A stretch of 64,000 nucleotides of DNA from Piliocolobus tephrosceles (lineage: Eukaryota; Chordata; Mammalia; Primates; Cercopithecidae). Position 1 is the first letter of the stretch. Each line of letters starts with the position of its first letter. A model generated the notes under the pieces. It did not search any database, was not told the DNA's origin, and saw only the letters and a list, made by a program, of their open reading frames with translations. The stretch lies in NCBI RefSeq assembly GCF_002776525.5, contig NC_045437.1, positions 135,193,340 through 135,257,339 of the forward strand. The letters run 5' to 3'. Positions 55,571-64,000 of this stretch are shown here, in pieces. Both the position numbers and the translations under genes were made by a program.

Positions 55571-56836
55571 CACTTGCCTTGCACTAAGCAAATCAGCATA
55601 GTTTGGTAGGTACCCATGCATGTGCAAATGAATGGAAAAAGCTTTAGAAAGATAAACTCCAGCAGTAGCAAGCTTTTGCCTCTAGAAAGAGGAGTAGAAT
55701 TAAGAAGAGGATACACCAATGTAGACTTTAATTTTATTTCATTGTTCGTAGTTTTTATAAGAAGATACTCATGTACTACTAATATAATTATAAACAAAGT
55801 TTAAAGCCTTTATAGTTCAACTTACTTTGCCAGGAATAGCTTAAAATCTACAATGCTGAATGTAGCACTAGTGTCCAGAATGAGGTGACACCAGGTCTGA
55901 ACTATAACTTTATAGCAGCATCAGAAAGATAGAAAAACTAGGCTGGAAGGAAAATGCTCTTATTAAAATACTAAAAAATTTAATAACCACAATGAGAACA
56001 TTGACATCTAATAAAGCATATGTCTCATAATTGAATTATTCTCACTTTTATATGTGTGGTCAAGCGTGAAAGTTTGCTTTTAATTTACTTTACAAGACCT
56101 TCTCCATATCCTTCTCCCCAACTACACAGTGTATTATTAAGGCAATAAAATAAATCAAATTCCGCATAATTCAGCATCTGAGGCACACCTGAAAAGCCAA
56201 TTCAACACAGAAGATTTTGAGAATGATGGTATGAGAAATAGTCTTCACACCTCTGAGGCTCAACATACGCACCCAATCAAAAAAGCAATCCTTTTCTTCA
56301 AAGCTCAGAAACAAAGTTTGGACTGTATTTCCCATTAAATTTCTAAAATGTCGCATCAACATACCACAGAATGCAGACATTCTGTCATATTTTTCTTCAC
56401 TGTGAAATATTTTAACATGAGTTGATGGGTACCTGCTTTGAGATTTCAGCTAATGCTATCAGAATTCTTGTAGGCAAGTGATACCGGAGTAAGGGGCAAC
56501 TTCCTGGAACGATGCAGTTCAATTACTGTGCAGCCACTGATCTAGATTAAAAGGCATAGGCCATATTAGAACAATCTTTGAATATACCCTGGAGTCCATT
56601 GTACTCTCACTTTTCAGATCCTTGTATGAGAGCATGCAATATCACTTATACAAAATCACTTTGCATCAATTCAGAGTAGATACCCAAAGAATCACGCGCT
56701 TCTACAGACGTGAGCTTTAAAGGATCCAATCAAATTATTTCTTACTCATTTGATGACCTTTTAAACTTTAGAAGAAATAAGTTTGATGTACTTGGATAAA
56801 ATCAAACTCAGGGAATTCTTGTGTTTTGTATCCAAA
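55571..56836. other. Unassigned AT-rich sequence
   Basis: No gene or repeat recognised. Confidence 0.4.
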
Positions 56837-57060
56837 ACAATGTTTCTCAAACAGGCACATGTTGCCTCCCAGGGGATATTTGACAATGTCTAGATACATT
56901 TTTAGCTGTCACAAATCAAGGGGGAAATTCCTACTGGCATCTAGTGAGTAGACATCAAGGATGCTAAACATCCTACAATGTACACGAGTATCTTTACAAT
57001 AAAGAATTATTTGACCCAAATTGTCAATAGTGTCAAGGTTCTTTCAGAAACAAGTTTCTT
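56837..57060 (+). mobile_element. MER5A hAT-Charlie MITE
   Basis: CAATGTTTCTCAAACAGGCA, CCAGGGGATATTTGACAATG, CTACTGGCATCTAGTGAGTA, AAACATCCTACAATGTACAC and AAGAATTATTTGACCCAAAT in order, close to full length. Confidence 0.88.
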
Positions 57061-57437
57061 CCAAATTAATTGTAATTTTTCCTTCCGCTGCACAAGCAAA
57101 TTTAATCCAAGAGTTGACTATAGTCTCTGTCTTTGCCTCTCCACCTTCCACTCACACCACATCCCACCCCAATCTGGGCTCTGCACCCCTCACTAACAAA
57201 ACAACCCTCACTGACACCACTAGTGAGCTCCTATAAATCAATCCAATGAATACTTCTCATCTGGTTTGACCTCTTTCTTGAAAGATTCTCTCCTCTTGCT
57301 TCCAAGAACCCTCCATTCCACTGGTTTGCCTCCTCTCTTTCTTCACTGTCTCATTTGTGTATTTATGTAGCCATTACATGTTGGATTCCTCCATTCAGTT
57401 TTAGGCCCTCCTTCTCATTAACTTTTTTCAAGATAAC
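57061..57437. other. Unassigned pyrimidine-rich sequence
   Basis: CT-rich (CACATCCCACCCCAATCTGG). No gene or repeat named. Confidence 0.4.
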
Positions 57438-57952
57438 TGTATTAGTTTCCTATTGCTGCTGTAACAAATATTCAACAACTTCATAGCTTAAAATGACACC
57501 AATTTATGATCTCACAATTCTGGAGATCAGAATTCTGAAATGGGTCTTACTGAGCTAGGCTAAAATCAGGGTTTCAGGGTGGTTGTGTTCCTTTTGGGAG
57601 ACTCCAGGGAAAAATCTATTTCTTGTATTCTCCAGATTCTAGAGCTGCCCCAGTCTTGGCTAGGGACTCCCTTCCATTTTACAAGCCAGTAATGACTGGT
57701 TAAGTTTTTCTCACACTGCATCACTCTAATACTGACTCCTCTGCTTCCCTCTCCCATATTTAAGGACACTTGTGATTACACTATGACCACTCAGGTAATC
57801 CAGGATAATGTCCCTACTTTACAGTCAGCTGAATAGCAATGTTAATTCCATCAGCAATCTGAATTCCCCTTTCCCAAATAGAATAACATATTCATGGGTT
57901 CTGATAATTAGGACATGGATATCTTTGGGAGGTTATTGTTCTATCTACCACA
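57438..57952 (-). mobile_element. ERVL/MaLR-class LTR (MLT2-like)
   Basis: A 515-bp LTR from TGTATTAGTTTCCTATTGCT to TTCTATCTACCACA, with TTTATGATCTCACAATTCTG and AGGTAATCCAGGATAATGTC. Flanks ATAAC (57433-57437) and GTAAT (57953-57957) differ by two transitions, a plausible decayed 5-bp duplication. Confidence 0.82.
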
Positions 57953-58234
57953 GTAATTAACTTCAATTACTATGTATATGTACACAGGTGACTCTTAATT
58001 TTTTATTTTGTGTCTCTAGTCTAGCCTTCTCTTATAAGCCACACACCCACATACCCAAGAGTTTATGGGAGAACTATAGTTCCTAACCAAACTCATAGGC
58101 TTCCTCCCTAAAGACGATCCTTTGCCAGTGTTCCCTGATTTAGTGAACAGCCTCATTAGCCATTGTTATGCAAGTTAGAAATGTGGAAATCAATCATCTC
58201 TAATAGCTCCTTTTCCTTTCCCTCCATTTCCAAT

Positions 58235-58790
58235 CCTTTCATTCTTCATATGGCAGAATGATCTTTTTGGAACTCAAATCTGATTCTGTCGTCCTCCTGC
58301 TTAAATTCTGTAATGGCTTCCTGTTTAGGGATTAAAAACAAAACACTTGAATATGGATGACAAGGTTCTGCACAATCTGGCCTCTTCTCTTCAGCCTCGC
58401 ACAGCACCCATACCATATTGCTCTTCTCCCAGCCTGAGAAAGCACCAGCCTCCTTCCTCTCCTCAAGCAGCCTTGGTACACACTGTTCTCTGGAGGGACT
58501 TTTTCTGTCACTTCTCTTTTGCCATCTTTAACTTCTGTTCACCCTTAGCTCACCTCCCTTGCTCAAGCCTTATAGCACCATGTGCTTGTCTTTTGTAGCA
58601 TTTAGCATAGTTGCAATTTTTGATTTCCTTGTGAGATTGTTTGAGTCATAAATAGTCCTCTTCTCTGTTTGGTTGTATGTTCCATGAGAATAGGGACAGC
58701 GTCTGTACTCGCCACTGAACCCCAATGCCTAGTCTAGGTCCTGGTTCAAGGTTGGCACTCAATAATTATTTGTTAAATGGATGCATAAGT
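58235..58790 (+). repeat. L2 LINE 3' part
   Basis: Sense L2: CTTAAATTCTGTAATGGCTT, AAGGTTCTGCACAATCTGGC, then GTATGTTCCATGAGAATAGG and GTTGGCACTCAATAATTATT at the terminus. The longest L2 sense copy here. Confidence 0.8.
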
Positions 58791-60499
58791 GAATGAACCA
58801 GTGAGTAGGATGTGTACTTCTACACTAGTTATAGCAATTATCAGCTAGTCATCTTGCCGCTTGTTCCTTCAACAAAGTTTTACTGTATGTGTCTTTGTTT
58901 CAAATATGAGCAAGCTATATTGCTTTATTTCATTTACAAGTCAGAATCTCTGAGAGTCATAAAACAGTATAATAATTGTACTGAAAGGTCAAGAAGAAAG
59001 GAAAATGCTATTTTGACATCCCTTGATTTCTGGTCTAGATTTTGTTTTCTTCCCCTGAGATGAATTTGGACTTCTCTACAGGAATGTGGCTTCACTCCCT
59101 GTCTCAGTATCATTGGTAACAATTCTCAAAGCTGCCGATGGCAGTTGTGGACACTCATTGCAGATAACAGCAGACTTCAACATGGCATTGACTTGCATGA
59201 TGTTTTTCAAATGCGTAAGGAGTTCAGTCATGTGTCAGAGCTGCTCATGTTAAATGATCTATTAGGTGCTATGATCTTCACAAAGGTCATCTGTCACATC
59301 ATAGGCCAGATGTGTCACCCTATTTAATGGAATATGAAAGCAAACTCCAAAACTAACCAGAGGGAAATTGGCATATGTCACTGCTGACTGATCAAAAGCC
59401 GAGGGTCTCAGTTTATACCCAGTTACATAAATGAAAGCTCCTCACCTTAACCAGTATGTAAATGTGTAACAGTTAAAGATCTTGTAACTTCATAGCAATT
59501 GAATTTTAATAGTTATAGTATTCTTGACTTAATCTTATAATGAATATTGTTATAATTAAGATAAATGAAAATCTTTTTATTTTTATTTTTTCGCTTCATA
59601 ATAAAAACTTGTGGGAGGAGAAAATGAAAATGTAAAACTGAATTTGCTAAACAGGAAATATTTTATTCATGAAGTTCAAGAATTAATTTGCCAATATAAC
59701 TGCATGATAATTGTGGAGATCTTGTGAGATCCCTAAATTGGCTGAAGGCAATGTCATACATAGCAAGATCAAACTTAAAGGAAAACTCACTGTATCAATT
59801 AAATTGAAATCAAATTTAAGAAGTGTTCCTGAAGAGGATGAATATAGCATTCTGTAGGAGAGCCTCAACTAGTTGCCACTAGGCTAACTAGCAATGGCAA
59901 TTGTAAAACTTAATTCTAGGGAAAAATAATACAATTCATGTATTTTTGCTAGAAATTGTGTGTATGTATTATATATGCTATAATTTGATATCACAAAAAA
60001 TATCAGCTGAGTTCACTGTGAGTCTTGATCCTAAGATATTTAAAATTAAAAGAGAAATGTGTGTTTCAGACTGACATTTTGCTATTGATATGTATAATCT
60101 TTAGGTTTCTCTTTTTGTGTTTTTTCCCCTTGTTGTAGTCCAAGTAGTCATACCAATAATCTAGAAGGCTGTTAAGATGATTTTGAGATATAAGCTGCAT
60201 CCTTTAGAGAACTCACAGGTGTAAAATTTTTTAAATGGACTAGGACCTTGTAGAGTTTCAAATCTTCTTCCCTTTCAGACAAGCACTTGTATACAAAGCT
60301 GCTGAGTTATTTCTCCAAAACACACAGTTGCTGATAGAACAGGCTGAGACGACAGCCTCCACTCTTACAGCTCTGTTACTTTCCGGGATATCATGATGCT
60401 TCCCACAGCACTAAATTTTTTCTGACATGATTAGTCTCCATAGTCTTTTCTCAAGTGGCATGACTGCCTTCTTCCACTTAAAAGAGACATTAAAGGACC
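58791..60499. other. Unassigned sequence; possible conserved element at 59060-59420
   Basis: 59060-59420 has balanced composition with no repeat signature and includes AGGTGCTATGATCTTCACAA and GTCATCTGTCACATCATAGG. The rest is AT-rich. No coding exon recognised. Confidence 0.3.
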
Positions 60500-61012
60500 C
60501 AAAGAACACAAACCATTAAGAAGAACTGATAAATTGAAAACATTGTAATTTAGAGGTTTGGCACAACAAAGGACACCAAAAACAAAATGAACGAAGAGCT
60601 CCAGATGAGGGGAAGACATTAGGACTGGACAGAACTGAAAAGTGATTCATCTCTAAGAGCTCCTATAATTCAAAAAGAAAAAAGATTACCTGAAAACAAA
60701 CCAAAACCATGGGCAAAGAATATGAGTCAGCAATTCATAGACCAAGACACCCAAATGGATAATAGATGAATGAAAAGTTTCTCGACCACACTGGTAGAAA
60801 GTTATAAATTAAAACAGCAACGAGATAGCATCAAATGGACAAAAATGTTAAAAGTCTGACGATACTGAGTCCTGGCCATGATGTAGAGAACTACCATATC
60901 CTGCTGATAAGAGTTTAAGTTGGTACAATCGCTTTGGACAACCACTGACAATAACTAGTAAAGTTGAAAATGTGTATACTGTAAAATCCAGCAAAGCATT
61001 CTCCTAGATCAG
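60500..61012 (+). mobile_element. Old L1M ORF2 fragment
   Basis: GGTTTGGCACAACAAAGGAC, CCAAAACCATGGGCAAAGAA, TTAAAACAGCAACGAGATAG and TAAGTTGGTACAATCGCTTT follow the order of L1 ORF2. Frames are broken. Confidence 0.75.
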
Positions 61013-61250
61013 TTATTCTCAACAGGAGGGAAGTGGGGTCAGGGAGGCGTGTTGGTTCTTCACTCGGGAGTCATTTAGCAAAGCCTGAAGACCATTTTAG
61101 TTGTCACAGCTGAGGTGAGGTGTCCTTGGTACCTAGTGGATAGAGGTATCCAGTGGATAGAGGCTAGGGTCCTGTCCTACAATGCATAGGTCACCTCTAC
61201 CCCCGAAAGAATTATCTGGCTCAAAATATCAATAATGTTGAGCTGGGAAA
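61013..61250 (+). mobile_element. MER5-type hAT-Charlie MITE
   Basis: CAGTTATTCTCAACAGGAGG, TTTTAGTTGTCACAGCTGAG, CAGTGGATAGAGGCTAGGG and CTACAATGCATAGG. Contains a local repeat of AGTGGATAGAGG (61136-61147 and 61152-61163). Diverged. Confidence 0.72.
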
Positions 61251-61255
61251 CCATC

Positions 61256-61658
61256 TGTAGTGAGCTGAATGGTGTCCTTCAAAAGTTACGTCCACCTGGA
61301 ACCAGTGAATGTGACCATATTTTGGAAAAGGGTTTATGCAGATGTAACAAATTTAAGGATCTCAAGATGAGATAATCCTGAATTATGCAGGTGAGTCCTA
61401 AATCTAGTGACAAGTGTCCTTATAAGAAGAGAAAACAGACAGAAGAGAGACACAGAAGAACACCATGTGAAGACAGGCAGAGACTGGAGCAATGTGCAGC
61501 CACATGTCTGGGAATATGCCAGTGGCAACCAGAAGCTGGAAGACGCAAGACATGAAACCTCCCAGGAGCCTCTAGAGGAAGTGCCCAATACCTTTACTTC
61601 AGGTTTTTGACATTCAGAAATGTGACAGAAAAAATCTGTGTTGTTTTAGGCCACCTAA
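61256..61658 (+). mobile_element. MLT1-class LTR, 3'-truncated
   Basis: TGTAGTGAGCTGAATGGTGT, CCAGTGAATGTGACCATATT, AGATGTAACAAATTTAAGG, TCCTTATAAGAAGAGAAAAC, CCATGTGAAGACAGGCAGAG and ATCTGTGTTGTTTTAGGCCA. The final ~60 bp of the family are missing. Confidence 0.85.
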
Positions 61659-61689
61659 AGGAAAGGAAAAAGGTACAAAGTTGGTCATT

Positions 61690-62355
61690 AAAGTGTCATT
61701 CATTATAACAAAATATCTGAAACAATCTGAATTTCTATCAGGATCATCCAGCAATTTTTCTCCTGGGTGTATACCTAAAGGAGATGAATTTACCACCTTG
61801 GAAAAGTATCTGCACTCCCGCCTTCATTATTCACAATAGCCCAGATATGGAAACAGCCTAAGTGTCCACTGACAAATGACTGGATACACATATAATTCCA
61901 TTTAAAAAAAAGGGATTTTGCCATTTGCCACAACATGGTGAGGCCTGGAGGACACTATGCTAAGTGAAATAAGCCAGACACATAAAGGAAACTAATTTTG
62001 CATATTATTTAAATGTGGAATCTTAAAAAAAAAAAGAAAGAGATTGAGAAATGTGCAGAGACGGAGAACAAAACAATGGTTCCCAGGGGTGTGGGATAAG
62101 GGAAGTGAAAATGGGGAGGTGCAGTTCAAAGGATACAGAGTAGCAAATATATAGTCATGAGGACTACAGCTAATAAAATTGTATTGCATTAGGGATGTGT
62201 GTTAAATGAGTAGATTGTAGCTGCTCTTGTCATATAAGAGCATGGGAGCTGATTAATGTGTCCATTTTCTTTACTATTTTAACCATTTTACTACTATATA
62301 TGTATATCCCATAGCATCATATAATAAACTTCAAATACACACAATAAAATTTATT
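61690..62355 (+). mobile_element. Old L1M ORF2 end and 3'UTR
   Basis: ATCCAGCAATTTTTCTCCTG, CCTAAGTGTCCACTGACAAA, AGGACACTATGCTAAGTGAA, AATAAGCCAGACACATAAAG, then a 3'UTR with TCATGAGGACTACAGCTAAT and a terminal ATAAAATTTATTTTAAAATA. It repeats the ORF2 stretch found at the end of the preceding L1 piece, so it is a separate insertion. Confidence 0.82.
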
Positions 62356-62384
62356 TTAAAATAGACAAAATAAAAAAGAGGAAA

Positions 62385-62700
62385 ACTTATTGGGAGATGT
62401 TGGTCAAAGGGTACAAAGGTTCAATAATACAGAATGAGTAAGTTCTAAAGAACTAATATACATCACGGTGACTGTAGTTAGTAATGCTGTATTGCATACT
62501 TGAAATGTGCTAAGAAAGTAGATCTTAAATGTTCTCACCCCCAAAAAAGGTAACTGTGGATGTGATAATTAGATTGATTACGGTAATCACTTCACAGTGT
62601 ATGACAAATAAAACAAAATAAAATATCACTTTTTATACCTTAAATATATATAATTCTTATTTGTCCATTATACCTCCATAAATTGGCATAAGGGAAGAAT
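62385..62700 (+). mobile_element. Old L1M 3'UTR
   Basis: GGGAGATGTTGGTCAAAGGG, TACAAAGGTTCAATAATACA, GGTGACTGTAGTTAGTAATG, TTGAAATGTGCTAAGAAAGT and TGTTCTCACCCCCAAAAAAG are a typical L1MC/L1MD-type 3' end. Confidence 0.82.
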
Positions 62701-62779
62701 AAAATGTATTGAGCCTTTGTAGAAAAGGATAATTTATAATTTGGAATTTTTGTTCCTGAATAAAGAATATCAAAATTTG

Positions 62780-63240
62780 TTTTAAAAAGAAGAAACCTGA
62801 AAAATATACTGAAGTATATTCACTTAATGCTTTACAGCAGTAAAAATGAATTAGAGCTGTTTATATCAGCATGCATTAATTTGAAAAATACAATATTGAG
62901 AGAATAAAAGCCAGTTTCAAAGGTTATAAGTGGCAAAATATTATTTACATAAAAATTTTAAAACTGCAAATATTATATAATATTTATGGATATCTGAATA
63001 TCTAAATTCATGGCAAAGGTATAATATGTGGGTGATAAACACTGAACCCACAATAGTAATTATCCCTGTAGGGGATGGAAAGGAAAAGGAGACAGGGAGG
63101 ATGCACAGAAAGCTCCTATTTGCATCTGAAATGTCTAATTTATTTAGTTACAATAAATAGATAGGATGCAGATTTGGCATGATATTAAGATCTCATAAAG
63201 CTGGGTATTTGCCATGTTGTGATAGCTTCTATTCTTGTCT
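62780..63240 (+). mobile_element. Old L1M/L1ME ORF2 end and 3'UTR
   Basis: CAGCAGTAAAAATGAATTAG, AATATTGAGAGAATAAAAGC, then a 3'UTR-like GTAATTATCCCTGTAGGGGA. Strongly decayed. Confidence 0.6.
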
Positions 63241-63759
63241 ATTTTAAATCGTCTATGATAAAATTAACTATTCAGTGTTTTTAAGACTTGGAAATTTGTG
63301 CCATAAAAAATAAATCAGAATGTCTATAGATGTCACGAGAGTAAGGAAGAGAGAGTGAAATGATAAGGAAACAGGATATAGATGGGATATTTGATCCCAC
63401 ACAGAGATTGAGCCCTAACACAGAAAAAAAATTTTTTTAACCATTTCTGCAGGGTTTCTCCTTATTTTCCTCCACAACTCTGTATCTCCTAGTTCTTTTG
63501 TTATTTGGTTTCAGTTGAGAATATTCTTAAGGGACCTCCTCCTTAGTTTTTTTCTTTTTACATCCAGTTTGGGATTGAATCTGTAATGGTTGTAAAAGAA
63601 AGGGCAAAATGAGAAGTGAGAGACCTCAGTCTTTGCTATTTTGATCAACAGCCCATGTAGACATTTGCATCAGTGAGTTGTGCTGTACTAACCAAACTGT
63701 TCCCAGATTTGAAGGAATTGCAGTTATGATATTTTCCATGGGACCTCTGAGCATAACAA
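63241..63759. other. Unassigned sequence
   Basis: No gene or repeat recognised. Confidence 0.4.
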
Positions 63760-63825
63760 AGCTGTCCCATCAGTGCTTCTGTGTCATGGCTCAGCTGTCT
63801 CATCAATGCTTCTGTATCACGGCTC
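63760..63825. repeat. Two tandem 33-bp units
   Basis: AGCTGTCCCATCAGTGCTTC starts at 63760, and AGCTGTCTCATCAATGCTTC at 63793. The units differ by a few transitions. Confidence 0.88.
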
Positions 63826-63846
63826 ACAACCTCTGAGCCATGATAC
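63814..63846. repeat. 13-bp inverted repeat (hairpin) at the end of the tandem units
   Basis: GTATCACGGCTCA and TGAGCCATGATAC pair at 12 of 13 positions around a 7-base loop. Confidence 0.8.
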
Positions 63847-64000
63847 GGAAAGACAAGGTAAGCAACATGCATGAATTTTGTGAGCCTAGTACAGCTTGGG
63901 ATTATGCACAAAGCCAAAGTCCAGTTTTTCATTGTGAATTTAGTCAAAGTACACACACAAAAAAAAGAGTCAGGGAAGATAGTTGACCAAAAAATGCAGA

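Noticed and set aside
55019..55797. Minus-strand frames of 104 and 133 codons near the L1 3' end
   Set aside because: The first is antisense to ORF2 and the 3'UTR; the second is in unassigned AT-rich DNA without motifs.
63645..63956. 103-codon minus-strand frame with a repeated 11-residue unit
   Set aside because: The peptide repeat is the direct result of the 33-bp DNA duplication. No start context or homology is evident.

Overview
This window looks like intergenic or deep-intronic DNA from an anthropoid primate, most likely human. It carries primate-specific L1PA LINEs, one AluS-like SINE, THE1/MST-type MaLR LTRs and many decayed mammalian repeats (L2, MIR, MLT1, MER5), on a mostly AT-rich background with microsatellites. 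I found no host protein-coding exon, tRNA, rRNA, CRISPR array or bacterial-type operon. All long open frames belong to L1 or run by chance through repeats. Repeat families were recognised by eye, so exact subfamilies and outer edges are approximate.

Layout. 1-1317 is the 3' end of a broken L1PA. 1583-1616 is a 34-bp U2 snRNA retropseudogene with a perfect 13-bp target-site duplication. 2.4-9.2 kb holds old LTRs, MIR, L2, a Tigger-like fragment, L1 tails (one nested in another) and a class I LTR. 11.4-14.4 kb holds an L2 interrupted by a ~229-bp block that is a near copy of the start of an old L1 5' end 1.3 kb downstream. 16.95-19.02 kb contains a 59-bp inverted pair (56/59 identical). 21-27.5 kb has an MST-type solo LTR, the only Alu, L2 inside L2, and MIRs. 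28.1-30.5 kb is a complete LTR-internal-LTR MaLR provirus on +. 31.3-32.6 kb is an old L1 split by an MLT1 LTR. 39.4-41.9 kb is a second MaLR provirus, on -, interrupted by an L1 tail. 44.7-46.8 kb has a solo LTR and an LTR-in-LTR nest, followed by an L1M tail at 47.7-48.9 kb.

The main element is a full-length L1PA at 49216-55392: 5'UTR promoter, ORF1, 63-bp spacer, ORF2, 3'UTR and A-tail, flanked by 12-bp duplications and inserted into an older L1. It is dead: ORF1 has one in-frame stop, and ORF2 has two frameshifts and two stops, although the endonuclease and reverse-transcriptase signature residues can still be read. 55.5-63.2 kb continues with MER5 copies, LTRs, L2 and four old L1 pieces.

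The window is mainly a layered record of retroelement insertion. No coordinated gene system is visible. The best leads are the U2 micro-retropseudogene, the 59-bp inverted pair, the local copy of L1 5' sequence inside L2, and the fact that all thirteen recognised L1 segments lie on the + strand.
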